DNA from: Rhodobacter sp.
GTDB taxonomy: Bacteria; Pseudomonadota; Alphaproteobacteria; Rhodobacterales; Rhodobacteraceae
Reading direction: 5' to 3'
DNA length: 64,000 nt
Assembly (NCBI GenBank): GCA_016704435.1
Contig: JADJAB010000002.1
Span: forward strand, 248,001-312,000
Both the position numbers and the translations under genes were made by a program. Each line of letters begins with the position of its first letter. Positions within the stretch are counted from its first letter, which is position 1. The notes beneath the pieces were generated by a model. That model was not told the origin of the DNA and did not search any database. It was given only the letters and a program-made list of their open reading frames with translations. Positions 9,030 through 18,832 of the stretch are shown here, piece by piece.

Positions 9030-9892
9030 GCCAGCGCCTGCGCCAGCAGGGCCGGCTCGTTCGCGCCCAGTATCCAGCCTTCTTCGGCGGCCTCGGGCGG
9101 GGCGGCCAGCAGCGGCGCCAGCCTGCCGCCCTGCGCCAGGTGCCACAGCGCCCGCGACAACAGCCGGACCTGTGCCTGGTCGCGGGTCAACTGGTGGCGG
9201 TTGGCCTCGATCGCCACCGGACCGGCGAGAAGCGAGGGGTAGACCTCGGCCAGCACAACCGCGGCCCGAGGCGGGTCAAAAGGCCAGACGGCGGTATCGG
9301 GGTGCTGGCTCAGACGGTGGATCATCGGCAGGCCCAGCAGCGATTGCGAGCCGACCGAGCCGGGGTTGAACAGCATCCATGGGCTTTTCGCGCCCTTTGC
9401 GGCGGCCTCGGCGGCGCGGTGTTCGGCAAGGCCAAGGGCGGCGTAGTCGATGCCCGAGCGGCGCGGCGGCAGGCCGGGCCAGTGCTGGCCGGAGGGGTGG
9501 CTCCAGAACGGGCCGGGCCCTTCGGGGAAGACGGCGTTGATCCGGGTGGCGACGGCAAAGCGGTTGTTCAGGTTGTCGGGCGCGTCCTCGATGGCGTCAT
9601 CCAGCCAGCGCCAGACCGCACGGGGATCCGGCTGGCCGGTCAGCCGGGCGGCAAGGCCCGCCGGATAGCCGAAGGCGAAGTCGAAGCCGATCAGCAGGCG
9701 CTGGCCTGCGGCGCGGGTGGCGTCGATCAGGGTGTTGATCCGCGCCTCGGCCGAGGCGCGGGTCTGGTGGTGCCATTCGGCGCCGCCTTCGCCGTCGTGG
9801 CAGCCCAGCCAGACCGCATTGGCGCGGTTGGCGAGGCTGGTGGGCAGGTTGGCCGCCGACCAGTCCGCCACGATGACGCGGTCAAAGCGCAA
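9023..9892 (-). CDS. Conserved protein of the mob cluster, function unknown
   Basis: A 289-residue protein starting MRFDRVIVADWSAANLPTSL, with GFDFAFGYPAGLAARL and AEVYPSLLAGPVAIEANRH further on. The early acidic DWSA and later GFDFAFGYP suggest an RNase H-like (DUF429-type) fold, but this is only a suggestion. It overlaps the 3' end of mobB by 11 bp and the GNAT start by 7 bp, so it is made together with MobA and MobB. I recall similar genes beside mobAB in Rhodobacterales (not checked), which hints at a role linked to molybdenum cofactor use. No experimental function is known to me. Confidence 0.7.
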   Translation of the reverse strand: MRFDRVIVADWSAANLPTSLANRANAVWLGCHDGEGGAEWHHQTRASAEARINTLIDATRAAGQRLLIGFDFAFGYPAGLAARLTGQPDPRAVWRWLDDAIEDAPDNLNNRFAVATRINAVFPEGPGPFWSHPSGQHWPGLPPRRSGIDYAALGLAEHRAAEAAAKGAKSPWMLFNPGSVGSQSLLGLPMIHRLSQHPDTAVWPFDPPRAAVVLAEVYPSLLAGPVAIEANRHQLTRDQAQVRLLSRALWHLAQGGRLAPLLAAPPEAAEEGWILGANEPALLAQALAW

Positions 9893-10379
9893 GGCCCACC
9901 TCGGTCAGGATGAAATCGACCACCTGGGCGGTATCGTTCAGGTCCAGCACCGGCACCGGCAGCGCGGGCAGCGCTGCGTCTGTCGCCACCGCCCGCACCA
10001 AGGGGTCGCCGGGCTGGATCAGCGGCTGGCCGGTCGCGGCGCGCCAGACCTCGACCTTCGGATGGGCGTCGCGCTTGTAGCCTTCGACCAGCACCAGGTC
10101 GACCGGGTCCAGCCGCGCCAGAACGGCCGGCAGGCCCGGCTCCGGCCCGCGATGCTCCACCATCAGCGCGTAGCGGTGGGCCGAGGCCAGCACGGTTTCC
10201 CGCGCGCCCGCCGCGCGGTGGCGGAAGGTGTCTTTCCCCGGCTGGTCCAGATCGACGTCATGATGCACATGCTTGACGGTCGAGACGGAATGCCCGCGCG
10301 CGGTGATCCCGGCCACCAGGCGTTCCATCCACCCGGTCTTGCCCGCGTTCTTCCAGCCGATCACGCCATAGATCTTCAT
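9882..10379 (-). CDS. mobB: Molybdopterin-guanine dinucleotide biosynthesis protein B
   Basis: A GTP-binding partner of MobA. The 165-residue protein has the P-loop GWKNAGKT at 8-15, the STVKHVHHDVDLDQPGKDTFRHR segment characteristic of MobB, and LVLVEGYKRDAHPKVEV further on. Its start overlaps the mobA stop by 4 bp (ATGA), so it is translationally coupled to mobA. Confidence 0.95.
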   Translation of the reverse strand: MKIYGVIGWKNAGKTGWMERLVAGITARGHSVSTVKHVHHDVDLDQPGKDTFRHRAAGARETVLASAHRYALMVEHRGPEPGLPAVLARLDPVDLVLVEGYKRDAHPKVEVWRAATGQPLIQPGDPLVRAVATDAALPALPVPVLDLNDTAQVVDFILTEVGLAL

Positions 10380-10993
10380 CCGTGCTCCTTCAGCAGGGCT
10401 TCGGCGGCGGCCAGGTCGGCCGGGGTGTTGAGGTTGGTGAAGGCGCCGTCATCGGGGAAATCGGCAAAGGCGGCGCGGTGGGCGGTGGCAAAGTCCATCA
10501 CCCTGGGCTTGGCGCCCGAGGCCAGAAATGCCGCCAGATCCGGGGCCAGCGCGACCGGCCAGAGGCCACAGACCGGATGCGTCCGCCCGCCGGCGCGCGC
10601 GATGGCCGGGCCCTGGCCGGTTTCGGCGGCAAGGCACAGCCGCGGGGTAAGGTCGCCGGGAAGGAAGGGCGCGTCGACCGGCACCGAGACGACGGCCGTG
10701 GCCCCCTGCCCCCCGGCCCAGATCAGCGCGGAAAGGATACCGGACAGCGGCCCCACCGGCCGGTCGTCTGGCAGCACCGGCAGGCCGAAGCCGGCCAGCC
10801 GCGCCGGGTCGCCATTGGCTGAAACGGCAAGGGCGGCGACCTGTGGCGACAGCCGGTCGATGGCATGCGCCAGAAGCGGCCGGCCAGCCAGCGCCAGCAG
10901 CGCCTTGTCGGCGCCCGCATCCTGCACGCGACCGCCGCCCGCGCCCATGCGCCGGCCCATGCCGCCTGCCAGAATGACCCCGAAGATACGCAA
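10376..10993 (-). CDS. mobA: Molybdenum cofactor guanylyltransferase
   Basis: Transfers GMP from GTP to molybdopterin to give the bis-MGD cofactor used by DMSO-reductase family enzymes. The 205-residue protein opens with the nucleotidyltransferase signature VILAGGMGRRMG (6-17), followed by KALLALAGRPLLAHAIDRL and later SVPVDAPFLP, with the metal-binding Asp. First gene of the mobA-mobB-hypothetical-GNAT unit. No molybdoenzyme gene is in the window. Confidence 0.95.
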   Translation of the reverse strand: MRIFGVILAGGMGRRMGAGGGRVQDAGADKALLALAGRPLLAHAIDRLSPQVAALAVSANGDPARLAGFGLPVLPDDRPVGPLSGILSALIWAGGQGATAVVSVPVDAPFLPGDLTPRLCLAAETGQGPAIARAGGRTHPVCGLWPVALAPDLAAFLASGAKPRVMDFATAHRAAFADFPDDGAFTNLNTPADLAAAEALLKEHG

Positions 10994-11046
10994 GTTCCGC
11001 CCCCTTTTCCCAAGGGGTAGGCGGGCGGCGGCGGGAGGTAAAGGCC

Positions 11047-11673
11047 TCAGTTCACCTTGCGGCCGTTCTTGTCGACCATGGTGACGTTATGCTGGCCGAG
11101 GTTGTCGTTCGCTTCGGTCACGATCCGGGTGGTGACACCGGGCAATTCGCCGAAGGCCTCGCCCAGCCCGATCGGGAACCAGCTGGCTGGCAGGCTCTCG
11201 AACCCCGGCACGGAGCGCAGGATGGAGCCGATGGAATTGGCGCACATGGCCTTTGAAACCGAGCCGTAGGCCTTGACCTTCTGCAGCGCGATTTCGGCCA
11301 CCTGCGGCGAGACAAGGACCGTCCGCTCGACCACATGGAACTTTTCGGTCGCGTTGTCGCGGGCGTGATAGTCCAGGTAGAAGGCCACCATGGCATCGTT
11401 CATGCCGTAGTGGACGTCGTGCTGGATCGGCACGGCGGGGTGATACCAGGTGCCGGCCGGATCGAACAGGATACGCTCGGACCCGTTGATCAGCAGCCCG
11501 GAATGCGCGCCCGATCCGTTGCGGTCGTTGATCACGGTGTATAGCGTGATGTAGGTCGGCGGCCCGGCGACGAAGCGCGCGGCATCGACCTCGGGCTGGG
11601 GCGCGAAGGTCTGGTCGGCGCCACAGGCGACAAGGCCCGTCAGCGCCAGCATGGCAAGGAACGCGCGCAGCAT
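11047..11673 (-). CDS. Lipoprotein, possibly a permuted papain-like (NlpC/P60-related) fold
   Basis: A 208-residue predicted lipoprotein: signal MLRAFLAMLALTGLVAC with lipobox LVAC and lipidated Cys17. The mature part has NGSGAHSGLLINGSERILFDPAGTWYHP and later GSVSKAMCANSIGSIL. A His in an HSGL context followed by a Cys further on is how circularly permuted NlpC/P60 enzymes look, so a cell-wall or amide hydrolase is possible; this is inference from motif shape only. It ends with VTMVDKNGRKVN. Convergent or isolated relative to its neighbours; 53 bp separate it from mobA. Confidence 0.6.
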   Translation of the reverse strand: MLRAFLAMLALTGLVACGADQTFAPQPEVDAARFVAGPPTYITLYTVINDRNGSGAHSGLLINGSERILFDPAGTWYHPAVPIQHDVHYGMNDAMVAFYLDYHARDNATEKFHVVERTVLVSPQVAEIALQKVKAYGSVSKAMCANSIGSILRSVPGFESLPASWFPIGLGEAFGELPGVTTRIVTEANDNLGQHNVTMVDKNGRKVN

Positions 11674-11682
11674 CCGCTGGGA

Positions 11683-11832
11683 TCAGGCGTTCGCCAGCGC
11701 CATGAAGACGAGGACGCAGAAGATGATGACAAGGGACCAGGACACCATGCGGACAAAGCCGGAAAAGGTCTTTTCCTGTACCCGGATGTCCATCGCGCCG
11801 TGCTTGTGTTCGGTGACTGAGTGGTCGGCCAT
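11683..11832 (-). CDS. aa3-type cytochrome c oxidase subunit IV
   Basis: A 49-residue protein MADHSVTEHKHGAMDIRVQE followed by KTFSGFVRMVSW and a single C-terminal transmembrane helix (SLVIIFCVLVFMALANA). This matches the tiny subunit IV of the Paracoccus/Rhodobacter aa3 oxidase, which packs against the core without known catalytic function. The start at 11832 is chosen over the longer ORF because the family begins MADH(S/T). It stands away from the other cta genes, as is common in this order. Confidence 0.88.
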   Translation of the reverse strand: MADHSVTEHKHGAMDIRVQEKTFSGFVRMVSWSLVIIFCVLVFMALANA

Positions 11833-11994
11833 CTGTTTTCTGATCCCGTCTGTCTGTTCGCGTTTCCCTGCGATACCCGATTCATCCGCCCCTGTCACGG
11901 GGTCAGGCAGCACTCTTCCCGCGCCTTCGGCCTGTCCTCGCGAGCCGCCGCCCCCGAGGGCAAGCGACAGCGCCAGACGCGGCCGCGCGGCATG

Positions 11995-12423
11995 TCAGAC
12001 CGAGCCGTCGCCCGACTCGCCCCCCTTCCAGCCGGTGTTCAGCGCAAAGCCGATGCGGCGCGGCGGGTCTTCCGGCCCGATCTTCGGCACCGCCCGCAGG
12101 ATGACGGAAAGCTGGCTGACGTGCTGCACCAGCTGGGTCTTCATCCCGTCCTCGTCGCGGCCGTAGAAGGTGACGATGTCCGGCTCGTAATAGCCCAGGC
12201 CCTCGATCTGCAACACCCCGGCATCGCCGCCGGCAAAGCCCATGGCGATTTCCTGGCTGGCGTCGAGCTGGCTTTCGAAGTTGCGGATGTAGAGGATCAG
12301 CCGGTCATAGGCCCATTCGGCAGGGCTCTTCGGCTTTCCCGCAGCCTTTGCGGCCTTGCCTGCCCTGGTTGCCGGGACCGGGGCCTTTGCCGCTGGCCGT
12401 GCCGCTGGCTTGCGTTCCGACAT
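11995..12423 (-). CDS. DUF6173 family protein
   Basis: 142 residues. A low-complexity, Ala/Lys/Pro-rich N-terminus (about 1-32) precedes a conserved domain with LYIRNFESQLDASQEIAMGFAG, LGYYEPDIVTFYG and QLVQHVSQLSVILRAVPK. I recognise the domain as DUF6173, for which no function is known. The start at 12423 lies 2 nt after the stop of the upstream metallo-beta-lactamase-fold gene, so the two are coupled. 162 bp with no recognised feature separate it from the oxidase subunit IV gene. Confidence 0.7.
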   Translation of the reverse strand: MSERKPAARPAAKAPVPATRAGKAAKAAGKPKSPAEWAYDRLILYIRNFESQLDASQEIAMGFAGGDAGVLQIEGLGYYEPDIVTFYGRDEDGMKTQLVQHVSQLSVILRAVPKIGPEDPPRRIGFALNTGWKGGESGDGSV

Positions 12424-12425
12424 CG

Positions 12426-13448
12426 TCACAGCCTTTCCCAAAGACAGGCGCCATCCGCGGTCAGGGAACGGGAAACCCGGCCGCGGCGCAAGAGGCAGTT
12501 CAGATGCGCCACTGCCTCGACCAGCGCCAGCCCCTCTTCCGCCAGTCCGATCGGGCGCTTGAACAGCACGGCAAAGCAATCCATCGCCACCCGCGGCCGC
12601 GCCAGATGGTCGAGCAGCCGGTCCAGCGCCGCGACGTGGTTCTCGATCATCTGCTCCAGCCGGAACGGCAGGCCGGTGAAGGGCAGCTTGTGGCCGGGCA
12701 GGATCAGGTCACCCGCACGGGCATGCGGGCGGAAGGCGGCACAGCTTTGCAGCCAGTCGGTGAGGGGGTCGGCCTCCGGCTCGGTCGGGTAGACGCCGAT
12801 ATTGGCCGAGATGCCGGGCAGCAACTGGTCGCCGCCGATCACGATGCCGTCGGACCACAGCGTGGCATGATCCGGCGCATGGCCATGGCCCAGCCGCACC
12901 CGCCAGTCGCGCCCCGCCAGGTGCAGCCGGTCGCCTTCGGCGATCTGGGCAAAACCGACCGGCATCGGATGCACGACATCGGCAAAGTTGAACGGCCGCT
13001 CCGCCGCGCGGGCGGCAAGCCGGTCGGCAGGCAACCCCGCCCGGCGCCAGAAGGTCATCGACTCAGGCGTGGGCAGGGGCTGGACGTCAAGGGTCAGCAT
13101 CCGGGCGTAAAGCCAGGCGACGCGGGTCGTCAGAAGCTCCGCCCCGCGCGCCTGGAACCAACCCGCCATGCCGACATGGTCGGGGTGGTGATGCGTCACG
13201 ATCACCCGCGTCACCGGGCGCCCCGCCAGCGGCCCCGCCAGCAGCCGCTCCCACAGCGCCACGCCGCGGCGTGAGTGCAGGCCGGTGTCGACGATGGCCC
13301 AGCCGGGCCCATCCTCCAGCGCGTAGACATTCACATGGTCCAGCGCCATCGGCAGCGGCAGGCGCAGCCAGAGGATGCCGGGGGCCACCTCGACAGCCGC
13401 GTCTTCGGCGGGCGGGTCGGGAAACGGGTGCTGGATCGCTTCGGTCAT
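12426..13448 (-). CDS. Metallo-beta-lactamase-fold hydrolase
   Basis: A 340-residue MBL-fold hydrolase with metal ligands in THHHPDHVGMAGW (HxHxDH type), GHGHAPDHATL and the later LPGHKLPF. LRLPLPMALDHVNVYALEDG near the N-terminus is typical of the group that includes glyoxalase II-like and LACTB2-like enzymes with an extra C-terminal helical domain. The start at 13448 (MTEAIQHPFPD) is preferred over the far upstream ATG. Upstream partner of the DUF6173 gene. Substrate unknown. Confidence 0.85.
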   Translation of the reverse strand: MTEAIQHPFPDPPAEDAAVEVAPGILWLRLPLPMALDHVNVYALEDGPGWAIVDTGLHSRRGVALWERLLAGPLAGRPVTRVIVTHHHPDHVGMAGWFQARGAELLTTRVAWLYARMLTLDVQPLPTPESMTFWRRAGLPADRLAARAAERPFNFADVVHPMPVGFAQIAEGDRLHLAGRDWRVRLGHGHAPDHATLWSDGIVIGGDQLLPGISANIGVYPTEPEADPLTDWLQSCAAFRPHARAGDLILPGHKLPFTGLPFRLEQMIENHVAALDRLLDHLARPRVAMDCFAVLFKRPIGLAEEGLALVEAVAHLNCLLRRGRVSRSLTADGACLWERL

Positions 13449-13499
13449 GCCCCTAACTGCCGGGAGCGGTCGCAAGATGCAAGCGGCGCGCCCGGTGCC

Positions 13500-13625
13500 A
13501 CCCGCGTCAAGAGGGGGCGCCGCCCCCCCGCCTTCGGCTCCCCCCGGGAGTATTTTCGCCGAGATGAAGCCGATGTCTCCGATGCCTTCATCTCGGCGCA
13601 AATACTCCCGCGCGGAGCGCAGGCC
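13500..13625. repeat. Palindromic intergenic repeat (paired GTATTT..CC(G)AGATGAAG cores)
   Basis: GGGAGTATTTTCGCCGAGAT at 13548-13567 and its inverse, ending in ATCTCGGCGCAAATACTCCC (13590-13609), form a long imperfect inverted repeat about 62 bp across. GC-rich arms typical of the repeat family flank it. It sits between the MBL-fold gene start and the acyl-CoA dehydrogenase stop. Single-arm copies are at 3800 and 6922. Confidence 0.65.
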
Positions 13626-13697
13626 CGAGGCGGTTGGCCGAAGGCCAGAGCCGAGACAAGAGGCTTGTGGCGAAGCCACGCAATATCGTTCCCGCCC

Positions 13698-15400
13698 CTA
13701 GCCCGCCAGCACTTCGGGTGAAAGCGCATAGAGATCGCCGGCCCCGTCGCGCGACCGGGCGATCAATGCGGCATGGTCCGGCAGGAGGCGGCGGATCATC
13801 ACGCGGGCAAGCGCCGCGCGGGCCGGATCGGCCAGCGCGGCCTTCAGATGCAGCCCTGCGCCAAGGACCAGCGCGAAAGCCCGCAGATAGGGCACCGCCC
13901 CGGCGAAACGGTCGTTCATGGCCTGGGCGAGCATTGCCTCGGTCGCTTCGCGCAGGCTTTCGGCGGCGGACCAGACCTCTTCTGCCAGATCCGGCAGGGT
14001 ATCCCGGGCGGCCTTTGCCCCGGTCTCGATCTCGCCGATCAGGCGGAAGGCGGCCTCGCCGCCATCGGCCAGCTTGCGGCCGACCAGGTCCATCGCCTGG
14101 ATGCCGTTGGTGCCTTCGTAGATCGTGGTGATGCGGGCGTCGCGCAGGTATTGCGCGGCGCCGGTTTCCTCGATGAAGCCCATGCCGCCATGCACCTGCA
14201 CGCCGATATCGGCCACCTTGCAGCCGGTGTCGGTGCCATAGGCCTTGGCGATCGGTGTCAGCAGTGCCGCCCGTGCCTCCCAGCCGGCATCGCCGGTGGC
14301 ATTGGCCATGTCGATGGCCACGGCGCAGGCCGCAGCGATGGCGCGGGCGGCAAAGACCTCGGCCCGCGCCTCGGCCAGCATCCGGCGCACCTCGGCATGG
14401 CCGATGATGCCCGGAACGCCCTCCGCCGTGACGCCCTGGACCCGATCCACCGCGAAGGCCACCGCCTTTTGCAGTGCCGCCTCGGCCAGGCCCACGCCCT
14501 GCGCCCCCACCCCAAGCCGGGCATTGTTCATCATGGTGAACATCGCCGCCATGCCCTTGTGCGGTTCTCCGACCAGCCAGCCGGTGGCCCCGTCGAACTG
14601 CATCACGCAGGTCGGGCTGCCGTGGATGCCCAGCTTGTGCTCCAGGCTGACCACCTTCAGCTTGTTGCGCGCGCCGGGATTGCCCGCCGCGTCCGGCAAG
14701 GAACTTCGGCACCATGAAGAGCGAGATGCCCCGCGTGCCGGGCGCGCCGTCGGGCAGCCGCGCCAGCACCAGATGGCAGATGATTGGCGGTGATGTCGCA
14801 ATCGCCCCAGGTGATGAAGATCTTCTGACCGGTCACCGCAAAGGTGCCATCGCCCTTCGGCGCGGCCTTCGTGCGCAATGCGCCGACATCCGACCCGGCC
14901 TGCGGCTCGGTCAGGTTCATCGTGCCCGACCATTCGCCGGAAATCAGCTTTGGCAGATACAGCGCCTTCAAGGCGTCGCTGGCGTGGTGTTCCAACGCCT
15001 CGATCTGGCCCTGGGTCAGGAGCGGCTTCAGTTGCAGTGACAGGCAGGCGCCCGACATCATGTCGGTGACCGCCGTGTTCAGCGCCATGGGCAGGCCCAT
15101 GCCGCCGAACTCGGGGCTGGCGGAAAGACCGATCCAGCCGCCATCGGCAATCGCCCGGTAGCCTTCGGCAAATCCGGGCGAGCTGCGAACGACCCCGTTC
15201 TCAAGCCGTGCCGGCGTCTGGTCCCCACCACGGTTCAGCGGGGCCATGACGTCGTCGCACAGCCTTGCCGCCTCGGTCAGGATGGCTGCGACGGTGTCGG
15301 CGGTGGCATCGGCAAAGCGGTCGGTCGCGGCGACCTGGGCGAAATCCACCACGTGATCCAGGATGAAACGGTGATCGGCGGCGGCGGCGCGATAGGTCAT
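13698..15400 (-). CDS. Acyl-CoA dehydrogenase, frameshifted at two sites
   Basis: FAD-dependent acyl-CoA dehydrogenase of the longer type with an extra C-terminal domain (about 568 residues when repaired). It has an N-terminal domain (MTYRAAAADHRFILDHVVDF), the flavin/substrate motif NLTEPQAGSDVGALRT, VSLEHKLGIHGSPT, and the C-terminal QVHGGMGFIEE with the YEGTNGIQAMDL signature. Two single-base insertions break the frame. Removing the extra base near 14782 gives ANICHLVLARLPDG; removing one near 14698-14699 gives VPKFLPDAAGN. Both repairs restore family consensus, so assembly error is likelier than a pseudogene. Probably acts in fatty-acid or amino-acid derived acyl-CoA oxidation. Confidence 0.85.
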
Positions 15401-15504
15401 GGAAGGCTCCGGCTCTTCAGGATGCGTCTTGTCGGGATATGCGTTTTGTGACTAAGGGCAGGCTAGCCGATCAGGCCCTCCCTTCAAGGCGGACGCTGCG
15501 TCAA

Positions 15505-16452
<948 letters not shown>

Positions 16453-16632
16453 CCGCTGCGGTCGGCGCATCCCACACGGCCCCTGCAGGGGCGCGGGACC
16501 GCCGCTGCCGCAACCCCGGAAACTTTCCCAGTTAAACTTTGCCAACGCCTGTGCGATATTGCCGCTGCGCGCATGGCGCAGGCACAGCACCGCCCGGAAA
16601 AGAAGGCGGCATCAGAGCTAGGGAATCGTGGA

Positions 16633-17001
16633 ATGCTCAAAGAGTTCAAAGACTTTATCGCCAAGGGCAATGTCATGGACATGGCCGTCGGCATCATCCT
16701 TGGCGCGGCGTTCACCGCCATCGTCACCTCGATGGTGGATGACCTGATCAACCCGCTGATCGGCATCTTCGTCGGCGGCGTCGACTTCGGCGCCATCAGC
16801 TTCGGCCTGGGCGACGCGCAGTTCATGGTCGGCAACTTCATCAATGCCGTGATCAAGTTCCTGATCGTGGCCTGGGTGGTGTTCCTGCTCGTCAAGGCCG
16901 TGAACCGGATGCGTGGCGAAAAACCGGCCGAGCCCGCCGCCCCGGCCGGCCCTTCGGAAGTGGACCTGCTGAAGGACATCCTGGTCCAGCTGAAGAAGTA
17001 G
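16633..17001 (+). CDS. mscL: Large-conductance mechanosensitive channel
   Basis: A 122-residue homopentameric inner-membrane channel that opens under hypo-osmotic stress. The N-terminal MLKEFKDFIAKGNVMDMAVG leads into TM1 (GIILGAAFTAIVTSMVDDL), followed by a periplasmic loop and TM2 (FLIVAWVVFLLVKAVNRM), then a charged C-terminal helix (SEVDLLKDILVQLKK). The start at 16633 fits the family; an upstream in-frame ATG at 16573 would add an unconserved leader. A hairpin terminator follows. Confidence 0.96.
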   Translation: MLKEFKDFIAKGNVMDMAVGIILGAAFTAIVTSMVDDLINPLIGIFVGGVDFGAISFGLGDAQFMVGNFINAVIKFLIVAWVVFLLVKAVNRMRGEKPAEPAAPAGPSEVDLLKDILVQLKK

Positions 17002-17024
17002 GCCCCTGCCCTTAGCGACAAGGC

Positions 17025-17053
17025 GGCCCGCAGAGCGATCTTGCGGGCCGTTT
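17025..17053 (+). terminator. Rho-independent terminator of mscL
   Basis: GGCCCGCA (17025-17032) pairs with TGCGGGCC (17042-17049) and is followed by GTTT. It starts 23 nt past the mscL stop codon and lies before the 3' end of the convergent LysE gene. Confidence 0.65.
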
Positions 17054-17074
17054 CCGCTGTGCCGCTGCGCGCCG

Positions 17075-17674
17075 CTACATCCGTAGCGTCAGCACCGGAT
17101 AGAGCGAGGCGACCAGAAGGGCCGCCATGGTCCAGTTGAACGCCCGGAGCCGGCCCGGCGCGTCCAGCCAGCGCCGCAGCCCCTGCCCCGCCGCCGCCCA
17201 GAGCGAGACCGACGGCAGGTTGACCGAGGCGAAGGTCGCGGCCACCGCCAGATAGGACGCCGCCGAAGGCGTCGCGACATAGGCCGTCACCGCGCCCAGC
17301 GACATCGCCCAGGCCTTCGGGTTGACCCACTGGAAGGCCGCCGCCTGCAGGAAGGTCATCGGCCGCGGCCGTGCCCGCCCCTGGCCCGGCGCGCCGGCAT
17401 GGGCGATCTTCCACGCCAGCCACAGCATGTAGCCCACCGACACCAGCTTCAGCCCCGTCACCGCCGGGGGCCAGGCCTTGAACAGCCCGGCGATGCCAAG
17501 GCCGACCAGGAACACCATCAGCGAATGGCCCGAGGTGATGCCCAGCATATGCGGCAGGGTGCGGCGAAAGCCGAAGTTCACGCCAGAGGCCAGCAGCATC
17601 ATGTTGTTCGGCCCGGGCGTGACAGAGGTCACGAAGGCAAAGCCCAGAAGGGCAAGAAAGAGATCATGGGTCAT
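17075..17674 (-). CDS. LysE family translocator
   Basis: Inner-membrane exporter of the LysE/RhtB family, 199 residues with about five to six hydrophobic helices. The N-terminal signature FVTSVTPGPNNMMLLASGVNFG and the FQWVNPKAWAM motif are diagnostic. Members export amino acids or homoserine lactones. Divergently transcribed from an Lrp/AsnC regulator with 72 bp between starts, which suggests local control by that regulator and export of an amino acid it senses. Confidence 0.92.
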   Translation of the reverse strand: MTHDLFLALLGFAFVTSVTPGPNNMMLLASGVNFGFRRTLPHMLGITSGHSLMVFLVGLGIAGLFKAWPPAVTGLKLVSVGYMLWLAWKIAHAGAPGQGRARPRPMTFLQAAAFQWVNPKAWAMSLGAVTAYVATPSAASYLAVAATFASVNLPSVSLWAAAGQGLRRWLDAPGRLRAFNWTMAALLVASLYPVLTLRM

Positions 17675-17746
17675 GGCGCAATCTTTCCCTGTATCCAACG
17701 GCATCGGGTTGCATTCTTGCGATATTCCCGGCAGTGTTTGCAATAA

Positions 17747-18199
17747 ATGACCAAGATGGACGCCATAAACCACCGGATATTGCACGAGCTTTTGCGCGAT
17801 GGCCGCCAATCGAACCTTCAGCTGGCTGATCGGGTGGGCCTTTCCCCCAGCGCCTGCCTGCGCCGCGTGCAGGAGATGGAGCGCGCGGGCATCATCCGCG
17901 GCTACCGCGCCGTGCTGGACTGCGAACAGCTGGGAATCGGCTTCGTGGCCTATGTGACGGTGGGGCTGAACACCCACACCAAGGCGGCGCAAGAGGCCTT
18001 CGAGCGCGCAATAGCCCGCGCCCCGCAGGTGCGCGAATGCCACAACGTCACCGGCACGGTGGAATACCTGCTGCGGGTCGAGACCGCCGATCTGGCGGCC
18101 TACAAGCATTGGCACACCGACGTGCTGGGCGTGCTGCCGCAAGTGCGCTCGATCACCACCTTCGTCGTGATGGGCAGCCCCAAGGACGACAGGGCCTGA
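17747..18199 (+). CDS. Lrp/AsnC family transcriptional regulator
   Basis: A 150-residue Lrp/AsnC regulator. The N-terminal winged helix-turn-helix (INHRILHELLRDGRQSNLQL, DRVGLSPSACLRRVQEME) is followed by the RAM ligand-binding domain (NVTGTVEYLLRVETADL). Divergent from the LysE-type exporter, the usual arrangement when such a regulator activates amino-acid export. The start could also be the ATG nine bases further in. Confidence 0.92.
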   Translation: MTKMDAINHRILHELLRDGRQSNLQLADRVGLSPSACLRRVQEMERAGIIRGYRAVLDCEQLGIGFVAYVTVGLNTHTKAAQEAFERAIARAPQVRECHNVTGTVEYLLRVETADLAAYKHWHTDVLGVLPQVRSITTFVVMGSPKDDRA

Positions 18200-18220
18200 A
18201 CGCCGGGCCAGGTGGCCAGG

Positions 18221-18832
18221 TCAGGCCGCGGTCGGCCGGGCAGGCCGCGGCCGCAGATACCAGTACCACAGCCGATAGGCCGAAAGCGCCGCCAGGGGCG
18301 CGAAATGCACCGCCGCCGGGGGCCAGCTGCCCCAGTTCTTCAGCGCCGCCCAGTGGATCAGCACCAGCACCGCCGCCGGCCAGGCCAGCCGCTGCATCTG
18401 CTTCCACCCCGCCCGCAACCAGCGCTGCGCCGCATCGTTCGACGTGACGGCAAGCGGCACGAAGATCAGCATGGCCAGCCAGCCGGTCCAGATCTCGGTC
18501 TTCCACAGCGGGTCGAGGATACGCTGCAGCGTGCCACGGTCGATGACATAGACAAGGGTGTGCAAGGCGGCATAGGCAAAGGCCGCCAGCTCGATGTCGC
18601 GGCGGTGGTGGACCAGCCAGCGCGGCCAGCTGCGGCCCTTGAACAGCAGCATCAGGCCAGAGGCCATCATGCCGATGATCATGAACCGCGCCGCCCATTC
18701 GCCGGTGGGGTGCAAGAGGCGGTGAAAGGCCTTTGCGTCATCGCCGAACAACGCCGGGAGGATCGCAAGGGCAGGCAGGCAAAGCACGACCCAGAGGATC
18801 AGGGTCGAGGGTTTGTAGCCGAAAAATGTCAT
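18221..18832 (-). CDS. msrQ: Ferric reductase-like transmembrane protein (MsrQ/YedZ family)
   Basis: A 203-residue integral membrane protein with about six helices, including AARFMIIGMMASGLMLLF, ELAAFAYAALHTLVYVID and AAVLVLIHWAAL. The conserved histidines (for example in AALHTLVYV and LIHWAALKNW) bind heme in MsrQ, the membrane partner of the periplasmic methionine sulfoxide reductase MsrP. The catalytic msrP is not adjacent in this window, so the assignment to MsrQ rather than another ferric reductase-like protein is by family likeness. Confidence 0.75.
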   Translation of the reverse strand: MTFFGYKPSTLILWVVLCLPALAILPALFGDDAKAFHRLLHPTGEWAARFMIIGMMASGLMLLFKGRSWPRWLVHHRRDIELAAFAYAALHTLVYVIDRGTLQRILDPLWKTEIWTGWLAMLIFVPLAVTSNDAAQRWLRAGWKQMQRLAWPAAVLVLIHWAALKNWGSWPPAAVHFAPLAALSAYRLWYWYLRPRPARPTAA

